This document shows, one piece after another, positions 51,438 through 60,454 of a stretch of 64,000 bases of DNA. The stretch's first letter is position 1. Every line of letters begins with the position of its first letter. Source of the DNA: CAWABB01 sp963780165 (GTDB lineage Bacteria > Bacteroidota > Ignavibacteria > UBA10030 > UBA6906); assembly GCA_963780165.1 (NCBI GenBank), contig CAWABB010000004.1, forward strand, positions 248,001 through 312,000. The letters are read 5' to 3'. Below the pieces are notes generated by a model, which did not search any database, was not told the origin of the DNA, and worked only from the letters and a program-made list of their open reading frames with translations. The translations under genes were made by a program, and so were the position numbers.

Positions 51438-53630
51438 ATGAGAAGAATCACAAGGAGGAGGTGCGAGGTGGCAGGAGCATGCGTGCGTCGAACGCTTGCC
51501 GCGATTGCTTACGCGGTTGCCCTGACCGCACAGGCGCCGGCCGGCGTGACCGTCAGCGACGCATTCCTACGACTTCGGGCTGCCGGCGATGACCCCCTCT
51601 TCACGACGTACGCGGCGCCCATGAGCCGGTCGCGCTTCTTCGCCGACAAGGCGTACTTCATGGATTATTTCAGCCCGGAGCGCCCCGTCACGTATTCGAG
51701 CCAGTACGCCGGCGACCTGACCGTCGTCTGGAAATGCAACAACATGGTGATCTCGAAGACCCGCGAGTTCGCCGTGCGGCCGGTCGTGACAGCATCCTTC
51801 CCGGACATGGCGGTGCTTGAATACGAGCCATTTGCGGGGCTCAAGGTTCAGGAGGTGTTCTGCGTGTACAGTTCCGGTTCGGCGATCGTCGATCTGACGA
51901 TCACGAACGCCGGCGCGGTCCCGATTGCCCTGATGCTGTATCCGGTGCTGCATCGCCCGGGCGACTCCTTGCAGGTTGTAGGGTACGATTCGTCGCTGCA
52001 TGGGTACGTCGCCACGCACCACGAATCGCTGATTCGGCTTCACAGCAATCTGTACCGGGACCGGGGCTATCCTGAGAACTTCAGGAACCTCCTCTCGTCC
52101 AGCGGGGCTCCCGACAGCTACGGCGCGTACGCGGCCTGTTCGATCGAGGATTTCTATTTCGCGGCCAAGCGGCTGAGCAAGGTGCACGACAATGTGACGG
52201 CGCTGAACGTTCGGAAAGAAGGGGGGGCCGAGCTGATCGCGTTGCAGAAAGACGTCCGCCTTGCCCCGGGGGAGCAGACATCGGTGCGGTTCGTGCGGAG
52301 CGTCCAGGATGTGCGGCGCCCGATCGAGGAGCTCGCCGCGGACTCCCGCGCGGCGCTCGATGCCGACCTGCAGCGATGCGTCGATGACAATGTTGCCCTC
52401 TACGCGAAGGTCCCCAGGCCGGCGTTCACAACCGCCGCCGAGAAGCTTGTCTACATCGGCGCCCTGAATCTGGTGCGGCAGTGCATGCTTCCGCCGTCCG
52501 GCCAGACCGCGTACAATTTCTATGTGTTTTCCCGCAATCCCGTCTGGGGGTGGGGCCACGGGCACCAGGTGATGCACGAGTCTCTCTCCATGATCCCGTA
52601 TGCCCTGCTCGATGCCCGCTCGGCCGAGGAGTCGCAGCGGGTCTACATCGAGCAGCAGTACGAGGACGGACTGATCGCATACCGGCACGGGCCGCGGGGG
52701 CCGCAGGTCTATCCGCATGAGGGGGTGCCGACCACGTCGGCGCCGTTCTTTGCCTGGACCAGCTGGGAAGTGTATGCGGCAGGGAAGAACAGGGACTTTC
52801 TCCGCGACGCATATCGCGCGGGGGCCGACTTCGTCAGGTATCTGGAGCGTGAACGCGACACGGATCAGGACGGGATGTTCGAGTGGGGTCCATACGGCAT
52901 CATCGAGAACGTCCGCGACGGCTGGAACGTCGTGTTCCAGCTCTTTTCAGAGGGGACCGACGAGGGACGGGATATATCGCACGAGCTGGACGTGCTCGAC
53001 CTGACGTGCGAGGTGGCCAACGAGATGCACTACCTCGGGCTCATGGCGAAGGAGCTGGGCGACACCGCCGGCGTGCGCGAATGGTCTCAGAAATTCTCGC
53101 GGGTCTCCGGGCTCATCAACCGCACCATGTGGGACCCACAGGACGGCTTCTATTACAATGTGTCGAAGGAGGACAACAGCTTCGTTTTCGAGGGGGCGAG
53201 CCTGAAGCGCAAGGAGTTGATCGGTTTCCTGCCGCTCTGGGCCCGCGTGGCTACCAGGGAGCAGGCCCGGAGGCTCGTGGCGCACCTGACTGACACAGAC
53301 TCTTTCTGGCGGCGCTATGGCGTCCCGACGCTGGCAGCTGACGATCCGCACTTCACAGCGTTCGTAGACGGTTGCTGCCGCTGGAATGGCGCGGTGTGGC
53401 TGCTCTGGGATTACATGGTGATGAAGGGGCTGAGCAACTACGGATACAACGATCTCGCCCGGAAGGTCGGCGACAAGATGATGCTTGCGGTAACGACGCA
53501 GCTCTCCCTGAATCACCGGTTCTGGGAGTCATACAGTCCGGATTTCCCGGTCCAGGAGAGCCCGTCCAATTACATCTGGGATTCGATCATGGCGCGCGTC
53601 CTGCTCGACATGTACGGCGCGCGAAAATAA
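51438..53630 (+). CDS. (alpha/alpha)6-barrel glycoside hydrolase, paralog of the 43773 gene
   Basis: This is a 730-residue exported protein; the signal core is RTLAAIAYAVALTAQAPAG. It aligns by eye with the gene at 43773: DDPLFTTYAAPMSRSRFF against DAPLFTTYAAAMERSEF, WGWGHGHQVMHESLSMIPYAL against WGWGHGGQVFHESLTMLAYAL, FEWGPYGIIENVRDGWNVVF, TMWDPQDGFYYNVSKEDNSF, ELIGFLPLWARVATREQ and RWNGAVWLLWDYMVMKGL. It lacks the fibronectin-like insert and has a shorter N-terminal domain. ATG 51438 has GGAGGG upstream, 13 bases after the GH172 stop. Probable glycosidase of the same class with altered specificity. Confidence 0.82.
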   Translation: MRRITRRRCEVAGACVRRTLAAIAYAVALTAQAPAGVTVSDAFLRLRAAGDDPLFTTYAAPMSRSRFFADKAYFMDYFSPERPVTYSSQYAGDLTVVWKCNNMVISKTREFAVRPVVTASFPDMAVLEYEPFAGLKVQEVFCVYSSGSAIVDLTITNAGAVPIALMLYPVLHRPGDSLQVVGYDSSLHGYVATHHESLIRLHSNLYRDRGYPENFRNLLSSSGAPDSYGAYAACSIEDFYFAAKRLSKVHDNVTALNVRKEGGAELIALQKDVRLAPGEQTSVRFVRSVQDVRRPIEELAADSRAALDADLQRCVDDNVALYAKVPRPAFTTAAEKLVYIGALNLVRQCMLPPSGQTAYNFYVFSRNPVWGWGHGHQVMHESLSMIPYALLDARSAEESQRVYIEQQYEDGLIAYRHGPRGPQVYPHEGVPTTSAPFFAWTSWEVYAAGKNRDFLRDAYRAGADFVRYLERERDTDQDGMFEWGPYGIIENVRDGWNVVFQLFSEGTDEGRDISHELDVLDLTCEVANEMHYLGLMAKELGDTAGVREWSQKFSRVSGLINRTMWDPQDGFYYNVSKEDNSFVFEGASLKRKELIGFLPLWARVATREQARRLVAHLTDTDSFWRRYGVPTLAADDPHFTAFVDGCCRWNGAVWLLWDYMVMKGLSNYGYNDLARKVGDKMMLAVTTQLSLNHRFWESYSPDFPVQESPSNYIWDSIMARVLLDMYGARK

Positions 53631-53665
53631 AGAGAGGTTCGTTCGGTCAGAGAGGGAGTGAAGCG

Positions 53666-55750
53666 ATGAAACGACGATGGTGCATGATGGCATGCGCGCT
53701 CGCGACGGTGGGCGTGGTGCAGATGGCGGCCCCCGGTGCGTTCGGGCAGGTCACCGACGTGAGGATCCTGGATCTTGGGGCGGAAATAACCGCCGGGACC
53801 GCGCAGGTCACGTACGTTCCGGAATTCACGGGCGATCCGTTGAAGCCGTTCGATGGCAGCCCGTTCACCGAGGTTGCGGTGTTCAATACGGACTCGCTTG
53901 CGGTCACGCTGGCGTTCGATTCGCTGACGAACATCCAGCAGAGCAACGTCTTCGTCTGGAGCGACATGACGTGGACGCTCGAGTCGGCGGAGTCGATGTC
54001 AGACCTGGACGCGAAGGCCGGGACGTACTCCCTGCTGGCCGTCGCTCATCCGGGACCCGCGTTTGCGTGGGATTCGGTGGCGTTCGCCGCGCAGGATGTC
54101 CGTGTCGTCCGCCTGACCATCAGGAACGCATCGGCGCAGAACGTCATCCTGGGTGAATGGAGGCTGCTCTCCTCGGTCACCTTCACGAATCTGGTGATCT
54201 ACCCCGTGCCCATTCGTCTGATGGTCGGGAGGAGCCTGCAGCTGAGCGTGAAGGTGGCAGACGACCGGGGGAACATTCATCCGTATTTCCTGAGCGCGCC
54301 GGTGCTCTGGGGTACCTCCGATGGGTCGAAGGTGTCGATGGACGAAGACGGTCTGGCTACCGGCATTGCGCTGGGGTCGGCCACGATCAATGCCTCCGTC
54401 AGCGGTGTTCCGCTCTCAGGGAGCGCCATCGCCACGGTCGAACCGGAGGTCGTAGCGCCCAAAGCGGACCCGATGACCGTAAAAGTGGCGCTCGTCATTG
54501 AGGACCCGAGGCTCGCGACGGACATGAGGATTCACGAGGAGTTCCACTGGAGGGACCCGCTGGTGCTGTCGAACGACCTGGTCCGCCACTTCCGTGAAGC
54601 GACCGACAGCGTGGTGAATTTTCAGTTTGTGGAAATTCAGGACGCGGACACGCTCTTTACGAAGTACTACGATCATTACCTGGGAGTGGAGGAATACGCC
54701 GCACTCCTCCGCGAACCCGGATGGGTGACGTTGAAGGCGGCTTCGGACAAGGACTCGCTCAAGTTCGACTACCGGGCCATGGTGAAGTACTACGGGTACG
54801 ATCTGAAGCGCAATGCGGGCGAGATCGACGAAGTCTGGGTGTTCGCCGCCCCGTATCTCGCCATGTACGAGTCGCAACTGCTGGGGCCGGGGGCGTTCTG
54901 GTGGAACTCGCCCCCGATCAACGATGGGACGGCGTTGACGAAGCTCCTCTCGGTCATGGGGCTCAACTACGAGCGCGGCGTCGACCAGGCGTTCCACAGC
55001 TTCGGCCATCGTTCCGAGAGCGCCATGAGCGAGGCGTTCCGCCGCGCCCAGGGGAAGCCGTGGAATACGGGGCGGCCGAACCCTTCGCACTGGGATCTCT
55101 TCACGCGCATCGACAAGGACTTCCCGGGTCTGGCACATGTCGGCAACGTCCACTTCCCGCCGAACGGGGTGCGCGACTATGACTATGGGAACACCAGGGT
55201 GGTGCAGTCCCGGGCCGAGAACTGGCTGCACTATCCGTACCTGTACGATGACGTCGACTCGGTCAACGTCGCGACGTGGCTCTTGCAGCCGGGCGACCCG
55301 CTCGCGGAGGGGAACGATCACCTCGGATACATGCGCTGGTGGTACGGGCATTTGCCGCGATATCAGGGAGTGACGGACAGCGTTCTGAACAACTGGTGGC
55401 ATTACATCCTCGACTTCGAGGCTGCGGAGGAACTTGCAAAGACGCTCACCGCTGTTGATCCGGGAACCCGGGGTCGTACGGTTCCGAAGGAATTCCGGCT
55501 TGAACAGAACTACCCAAACCCGTTCAACCCGTCGACCGTCATTGAATTCACACTGCCTCAGCGCGCGCATGTATCCCTGGAGCTGTACGACGTGCTCGGG
55601 CGGCGGGTGATGACGCTGGTGGATGGCACCCTCGAGGCCGGGAGCCATCGGACGGTGGTCGACGCATCCCGCCTGGCCGCCGGGGTGTTCTTCTACAGGC
55701 TCACGACCGCTGACAGGTCGATGACGAAGAAGATGATGATCCTCCGCTAG
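53666..55750 (+). CDS. BIG2-domain surface protein with T9SS type A sorting signal
   Basis: This is a 694-residue exported protein (signal ending MAAPGAFGQ). Residues 25-175 form a galactose-binding-like or beta-sandwich domain. Residues 178-252 look like a bacterial Ig-like group 2 domain (VGRSLQLSVKVADDRGN, WGTSDGSKVSMDEDGLATGIALGSATI). Residues 265-590 contain GEIDEVWVFAAPYLAMYESQLLGPGAFWWN, HSFGHRSESAMSEAF and NVHFPPNGVRDYDYGN, a conserved domain whose activity I do not know. The last 85 residues are a T9SS sorting domain (FRLEQNYPNPFNPSTVIEFTLP). GAGGGAG precedes ATG 53666. It probably works at the cell surface; BIG2 and T9SS both suggest anchoring. Confidence 0.83.
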   Translation: MKRRWCMMACALATVGVVQMAAPGAFGQVTDVRILDLGAEITAGTAQVTYVPEFTGDPLKPFDGSPFTEVAVFNTDSLAVTLAFDSLTNIQQSNVFVWSDMTWTLESAESMSDLDAKAGTYSLLAVAHPGPAFAWDSVAFAAQDVRVVRLTIRNASAQNVILGEWRLLSSVTFTNLVIYPVPIRLMVGRSLQLSVKVADDRGNIHPYFLSAPVLWGTSDGSKVSMDEDGLATGIALGSATINASVSGVPLSGSAIATVEPEVVAPKADPMTVKVALVIEDPRLATDMRIHEEFHWRDPLVLSNDLVRHFREATDSVVNFQFVEIQDADTLFTKYYDHYLGVEEYAALLREPGWVTLKAASDKDSLKFDYRAMVKYYGYDLKRNAGEIDEVWVFAAPYLAMYESQLLGPGAFWWNSPPINDGTALTKLLSVMGLNYERGVDQAFHSFGHRSESAMSEAFRRAQGKPWNTGRPNPSHWDLFTRIDKDFPGLAHVGNVHFPPNGVRDYDYGNTRVVQSRAENWLHYPYLYDDVDSVNVATWLLQPGDPLAEGNDHLGYMRWWYGHLPRYQGVTDSVLNNWWHYILDFEAAEELAKTLTAVDPGTRGRTVPKEFRLEQNYPNPFNPSTVIEFTLPQRAHVSLELYDVLGRRVMTLVDGTLEAGSHRTVVDASRLAAGVFFYRLTTADRSMTKKMMILR

Positions 55751-55781
55751 TGCGACGCTCAGCCGACTGTTACGGGAGAGC

Positions 55782-58700
55782 ATGATGATGAGATTTCTGT
55801 GTCTTGCCGTGCTGTGCACCCTGTGTGCGCCTGTGCCATTGCGTGCCGGAGCCCCGGCGCTCCGCGTGGCGTACGCGGTGACAGCAACACCTCACACGGC
55901 TGAAGACAGTCTTGCCCTCCACTGGCTCGGAACCCATGCCGGCTGGCAGGTCGTGACCACCCGGGCTGACCGCGGTCTCCCGGACCTCGGAAAGGCGAGA
56001 GTTCTGTGGATCCACCTCCCCGACTCCGTCGGGTACAACGCCTTCCGTGCCCGGCAGGACGCCCTGAACGCCCTGAAGAAATACGTCGAGAGAGGCGGGC
56101 AGGCGCTCCTCACGGGATACGCTTCATTCCTCCCTAACGATCTCGGGTTGGAGAAGATCCGCCCGACGGTCCGATACGATACGCTCACGGACGATTGGCT
56201 CTGGGACAAGAAGGGATTCCAGAGCCACATGGGGCATCCGATGTTCGCGGGCCTCTACGGCGGGGATTACGTGCTGGATGGGAGGGAAGACCAGGTGCTT
56301 CCCATCGTCGGCTATTACGGTTCGGCATGGCCCGGCCGGAGCAGAGTGCTCGCAGTCGACAAGTCGTACGTGTTCATGTACGCTGATCGCAAGACGATCA
56401 TGGAGCTGCGCGCGCAGAAGGGTCGGATCATCTTCGTCGGCGGGCTCATCTACTTCGCGCGGCCCAACAACATGCGCAGCACGATGGAGAAGTTTCTGGA
56501 GAACACGTTGCTGTACCTTGCCGGCCGGAACACGGCCGGTCCCGTGACCGCGTGGGAACCCTGTGACGGTGTGCCGCGGCCGCTGGCCGTCGCGTCCAGC
56601 CCGCTCCGCCTGTCAGACGAGCGGACTCTCCGGCGCCGTTCGGAGAGCGGACCGATGCTTGCGCGCGAGCGTTCGGAGAACGATTTCTTCGACGTCGCCG
56701 GACGGCGGGCCCTGGTGATGGGGTTCGAGAATGGCGGGATTGACGAGGCGTGGATTCACCCGATGCGCGTCATGCGCGACTTTCAGGCGGGCGTCGTGTC
56801 AGGTGATTCCGTCGCATGGCTTCAGAATATGGCGGTGTCGCTCGAGACCAGACCCGAATCGTTCACACGCATCTACACGTTGCCGGACGGCCAGCTCACG
56901 GAGATCGTCTATCCGGCCTTTGACCGGGCCGGGGGAATCGTGCACTACGAGGCCACCAGGCCGCTCCGGCTCGTTCTCCGCTTCCGCGTGGACATGAGGC
57001 TCATGTGGCCGTACGACGTGAACGCTCTGGGGAATCTCCATTACGGCTACGACAAACCGTTGGGCGCGCTGCAGGTCCGGGACAGCAGCGGGTCGTTCGC
57101 GTGCGTCTTCGGTGCGGATGTTCCTCCCCGCAGCCAGCTCGCGGGCCACTTTGCGACCGTTGACCCTGGTCCGGCGGGCCTGAAAGGGACGCCCACCGAT
57201 GCCAATCAGGTGGCGTTCGGGGCCGAGTACGCCCTTGGGCCTGAGACGCAGGGGGTTCTCAATTTCTGCTTCACCGGAACGAACGAGGGGTGGCGGGTTG
57301 CGGAGGGGGACTACCGAAGTCTGCTCGAACACCCCGAACAGGCGCACAAGGAGCTGGTCCAGCACTACCGGGAGCTCCTCACGAAGAGTCTGTCCATCAC
57401 CTCGCCCGATGCCGAGTTCAACCGCCTGTGGCCGTGGGCGATCGTGGGCGTGGACCGCTTTGTGACCCGCACTCCCGGCCTCGGCACGGGGCTCACCGCC
57501 GGATTCTCCACCGTGAGGCGCGGGTGGAATGGCGAGCACAAGATTTCGGGAAGGCCGGGGTACGCCTGGTACTTCGGGAGGGATGCGGCCTGGTCGTCGT
57601 TCGCCGTCGACGGGTACGGCGATTTCGAGACCGTGCGGAAACAGCTCGAGCTGTATCAAAAATTTCAGGACCACACCGGCAAGATCTATCACGAGTTGAT
57701 GACGAGCGGCGTCGTTCATTTTGACGCGTCCGACTCGACGCCGCTGTTTGTCATCCTTGCGGGGCACTATGCGCGCGCAAGCGGCGATGTCGCCTTTATC
57801 AGAAAGAGCTGGCCGTCTCTGAAGCGCGCGATGGATTTCATGTACTCCACCGACACGGATGGGGACGGGCTCATCGAAAACACCGACGTCGGGCACGGGT
57901 GGATGGAACCCGGGGGATCCCTGTTCGGGGTCCACTCGGAGATGCACCTGACCGCGCTCTGGTCGCAGGCGCTGCGCGAGGCGGGATCGCTCGCCGCGCT
58001 CGTCGGGGAGAAGGAGCTCGGCGCGAAGTACGCGACCGATGCGGAGAGGGTGCGCGGCATACTCAACCGCGACTTCTGGAATTCACGGACGCAGTATTTC
58101 AGCTACGGCAAACTGAAGGACGGCGCGTACCGGGGGGAGCCGACGGCGCTCGCCGCGGCCGCCGCGCTCTATGGCCTGGTGGATGACGAGAAGGCCCGGC
58201 CCATGCTCGAGCGCCTTGCCGGCAACGGGTTCTCGACGAACTGGGGCGTGCGGGTCGTCAGCGGGACATCCCGCATCTTCAACCCCCGCAGCTACCAGGA
58301 GGGGAGCGTGTGGCCGTTGATGACCGGATGGACCGCGCTCGGTGAGTACACCTACGGGAAGTCTGCGCAGGGGTTCATGCATGCCATGAACGTCATGCGG
58401 ATCAAGAATCTCTGGACGCTGGGGTTCGTCCAGGAAGTGATGAATGGCGTGGTCAACCGGCCCCAGGGTGTCTGCCCTCATCAATGCTGGTCGGAGACGA
58501 ACATCATCCATCCCCTCGTCGAAGGGATGATCGGGTGGAAGCCCGATGCGCCGGCCGGGACGGCGGCACTGAGTCCCCGGTTCCCGGCGGATTGGGACAC
58601 CGCCACGGTGTCGAATCTTGCCGTGGGGAGTTCTCGCTTGACGATGAGAATGCAGCGCGACCCCGGGACGACCACGTACGACCTGGAGCTGACTGCGGGA

Positions 58701-59162
58701 CCGGCCGTCTCGATTGCCCTGGCCCCCGAGATCGCGGCCGGGATGGATATCCGCCGTATCGTCGTGGATGGAACGGCACGGACCGGCGGGGTGTCCGTCC
58801 GGCGTGGCGTGCTGAAGGATCCGATCGTTGTGAACCTCCGGGGACGGAGCTCGGTACGGCTGGAGCACACCGGGGGACTGGCGATGGTTCCCGAAGTCCC
58901 GCGCCCCGCGCCCGGCGACAGCGCGCTCGGATACCGGATCATCACCGCGGACATGGTCGCATCGGATTATGTGGTCACGCTGGAAGGGAACCCTGGCACG
59001 ACCCACGATTTCCTGCTGGCGACGTATGACAACCCTCCGCTGGTGGCGGAGGGGGCAGAGATCGCTCCGGCTTCGCGGAAAGGGTTCGCCACGTTGCGCG
59101 TGACGTTCGAGCCCGACGGCCAGCCGTTCGTGCAGCGGACTGTCAGGGTGAAGATTCCGTAG
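55782..59162 (+). CDS. Large GH with amylo-alpha-1,6-glucosidase-like barrel and GATase1-like N-domain
   Basis: This is a 1126-residue exported protein. The signal peptide (FLCLAVLCTLCAPVPLRAG) is followed by a GATase1/ThuA-like Rossmann region to about residue 245 (KKYVERGGQALLTGYASFLPNDLG, KGRIIFVGGLIYF). Residues 290-530 are a beta-sandwich. An (alpha/alpha)6 barrel runs from about 540 to 930, with GRPGYAWYFGRDAAWSSFAVDGYGD split as YAWYFGRDAAW and YGDFETVRKQLELYQKFQ, SDSTPLFVILAGHYARASGD, MEPGGSLFGVHSEMHLTALW, YQEGSVWPLMTGWTALGEY and CWSETNIIHPLVEGMIGW. These match glycogen-debranching GDE-C-type or MGH1-like enzymes. A C-terminal beta-domain closes it. GGGAG precedes the triple-ATG start. 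Confidence 0.8.
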   Translation: MMMRFLCLAVLCTLCAPVPLRAGAPALRVAYAVTATPHTAEDSLALHWLGTHAGWQVVTTRADRGLPDLGKARVLWIHLPDSVGYNAFRARQDALNALKKYVERGGQALLTGYASFLPNDLGLEKIRPTVRYDTLTDDWLWDKKGFQSHMGHPMFAGLYGGDYVLDGREDQVLPIVGYYGSAWPGRSRVLAVDKSYVFMYADRKTIMELRAQKGRIIFVGGLIYFARPNNMRSTMEKFLENTLLYLAGRNTAGPVTAWEPCDGVPRPLAVASSPLRLSDERTLRRRSESGPMLARERSENDFFDVAGRRALVMGFENGGIDEAWIHPMRVMRDFQAGVVSGDSVAWLQNMAVSLETRPESFTRIYTLPDGQLTEIVYPAFDRAGGIVHYEATRPLRLVLRFRVDMRLMWPYDVNALGNLHYGYDKPLGALQVRDSSGSFACVFGADVPPRSQLAGHFATVDPGPAGLKGTPTDANQVAFGAEYALGPETQGVLNFCFTGTNEGWRVAEGDYRSLLEHPEQAHKELVQHYRELLTKSLSITSPDAEFNRLWPWAIVGVDRFVTRTPGLGTGLTAGFSTVRRGWNGEHKISGRPGYAWYFGRDAAWSSFAVDGYGDFETVRKQLELYQKFQDHTGKIYHELMTSGVVHFDASDSTPLFVILAGHYARASGDVAFIRKSWPSLKRAMDFMYSTDTDGDGLIENTDVGHGWMEPGGSLFGVHSEMHLTALWSQALREAGSLAALVGEKELGAKYATDAERVRGILNRDFWNSRTQYFSYGKLKDGAYRGEPTALAAAAALYGLVDDEKARPMLERLAGNGFSTNWGVRVVSGTSRIFNPRSYQEGSVWPLMTGWTALGEYTYGKSAQGFMHAMNVMRIKNLWTLGFVQEVMNGVVNRPQGVCPHQCWSETNIIHPLVEGMIGWKPDAPAGTAALSPRFPADWDTATVSNLAVGSSRLTMRMQRDPGTTTYDLELTAGPAVSIALAPEIAAGMDIRRIVVDGTARTGGVSVRRGVLKDPIVVNLRGRSSVRLEHTGGLAMVPEVPRPAPGDSALGYRIITADMVASDYVVTLEGNPGTTHDFLLATYDNPPLVAEGAEIAPASRKGFATLRVTFEPDGQPFVQRTVRVKIP

Positions 59163-59279
59163 GTTTTGAAGGCTGCAGGGATTCCGGGGCCTCCTGGCGT
59201 CATGAGAGCCCTCCGGCCCCCCCGGGGGGAGCTTCCTTGTTGCGTCAGGCAGACCAGAGCAGACACGCTACCACGCAGC

Positions 59280-60434
59280 GTGAAGACGATAGAAATAGCG
59301 GTTTCAATCGAGGAGATCGAGGCCCGCAGGAAGCGGATCGAAGCGGTGCGCCGGTTCGAGGAGCCGGACCGGATCCCGGTCGTGCCCGCCATCGGCCACA
59401 GGTTCATGGTGCCCATGACAGGAACCCGATTCCGGGACTACTATGCCGACCCGGAAGCGATGCTTCGGACCCAGATCCTCGCGCAAAAGTGGCTCATGGA
59501 GCACGTGCGCACCGACGCGCACAGCATCACCGGCCCATGGGTTGGCGCGTGGACCGATTTTCAGAACACGTTCGAGGCGGGCAGCCTCGGCTGCGACATC
59601 GTCTTTCCCGACGACGACATTCCGTGGGTGGGTCCTGGATGGGTGTCGACGGAAGCGGACCTCCGGCGGCTGGAGGCGATGGACTTCGTCCACAGCGGTT
59701 TGAACGGGCGCCAGATCAACTACCGCACACGGATGCTGGAGGTTGCCGAACGATATCCCGTCCGGTTCCAGGGTGGCCCGGTCTTCTACCCCGGAGCGTC
59801 GGCGTCGCTGACGCATACCTCCGACGGGCCGTTCGGGGTGGCGGGGGACCTGATGGGGCAGACCGAGCTGTTCGTAGCCGTCCGCGAGCGGCCGGACTTC
59901 GTGCGCGAGCTCCTCGGGATCGTGACCCGGAAGTTGATCGAGTACCTGGATTTCTGCTGGGACGAGGAGGGGCTTCCGACTCCGCGGGATTTCGCCTGGA
60001 CCGACGATCTCGCTGCCGGACTCTCTGCGGAGACATACCGTGAGCTCGTGCTGCCGTTTGAGCAGCAGCTCCGGTTCAATTTCGACGGCCGGCTCAGCTT
60101 TCACATGTGCGGGGCGACCAACCATCTGCTCGAGACGTTTCAGCGGGAGCTGGACATTCACGAATACCAGGGGTTCGGCTACCAGGTGGACCTCGAGCTC
60201 ATTGCGCGAATCATGGGCGGGCGCGTCGTCCTGATCGGCAACGTGGATCCCATGCTGGTCTACGGCGGGACTCCAGATCAGGTGCGTGAAGCGACCCGCC
60301 GCGTCATCGAGGTGCTGGGACCGCACCGGGGGCTCATTATCCAGGACGGGAGCAACATCCCGCCGGGCTCCCCCCTCGAGAACATCAACGCGATGATGGA
60401 AGCTTCCGAGCTGTACGGGCGAAGGGAAGTGTAG
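59280..60434 (+). CDS. Uroporphyrinogen decarboxylase superfamily protein (first of pair)
   Basis: This is a protein of about 384 residues, cytoplasmic by lack of a signal. It matches the URO-D/MtaA/CmuA superfamily: RRKRIEAVRRFEEPDRIPVVPAIGHRFM, PVFYPGASASLTHTSDGPFGVAGDLMG, FHMCGATNHLL, and GLIIQDGSNIPPGSPLENINAMME. In MtaA-type methyltransferases zinc is held by H-x-C plus a later Cys; here H-x-C (HMC) is kept but the later position reads Ser (QDGSN). The start is doubtful: GTG 59280 fits the family N-terminus; ATG 59202 and TTG 59166 are in frame. It is not the heme-pathway HemE, which has other N-terminal motifs. Role unknown. Confidence 0.75.
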   Translation: MKTIEIAVSIEEIEARRKRIEAVRRFEEPDRIPVVPAIGHRFMVPMTGTRFRDYYADPEAMLRTQILAQKWLMEHVRTDAHSITGPWVGAWTDFQNTFEAGSLGCDIVFPDDDIPWVGPGWVSTEADLRRLEAMDFVHSGLNGRQINYRTRMLEVAERYPVRFQGGPVFYPGASASLTHTSDGPFGVAGDLMGQTELFVAVRERPDFVRELLGIVTRKLIEYLDFCWDEEGLPTPRDFAWTDDLAAGLSAETYRELVLPFEQQLRFNFDGRLSFHMCGATNHLLETFQRELDIHEYQGFGYQVDLELIARIMGGRVVLIGNVDPMLVYGGTPDQVREATRRVIEVLGPHRGLIIQDGSNIPPGSPLENINAMMEASELYGRREV

Positions 60435-60454
60435 AGCATGGAGCACGCAACGTG

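Noticed and set aside
53372..53665. Extended start of the BIG2/T9SS gene inside the preceding glycosidase gene
   Set aside because: The extension is an overlapping frame of the glycosidase; ATG 53666 has a good ribosome-binding site and a signal peptide directly after it.
59280..60434. HemE, the uroporphyrinogen decarboxylase of heme synthesis
   Set aside because: The N-terminal HemE substrate motif is absent, the H-x-C zinc-type motif fits the MtaA/CmuA branch, and no other heme gene is nearby.
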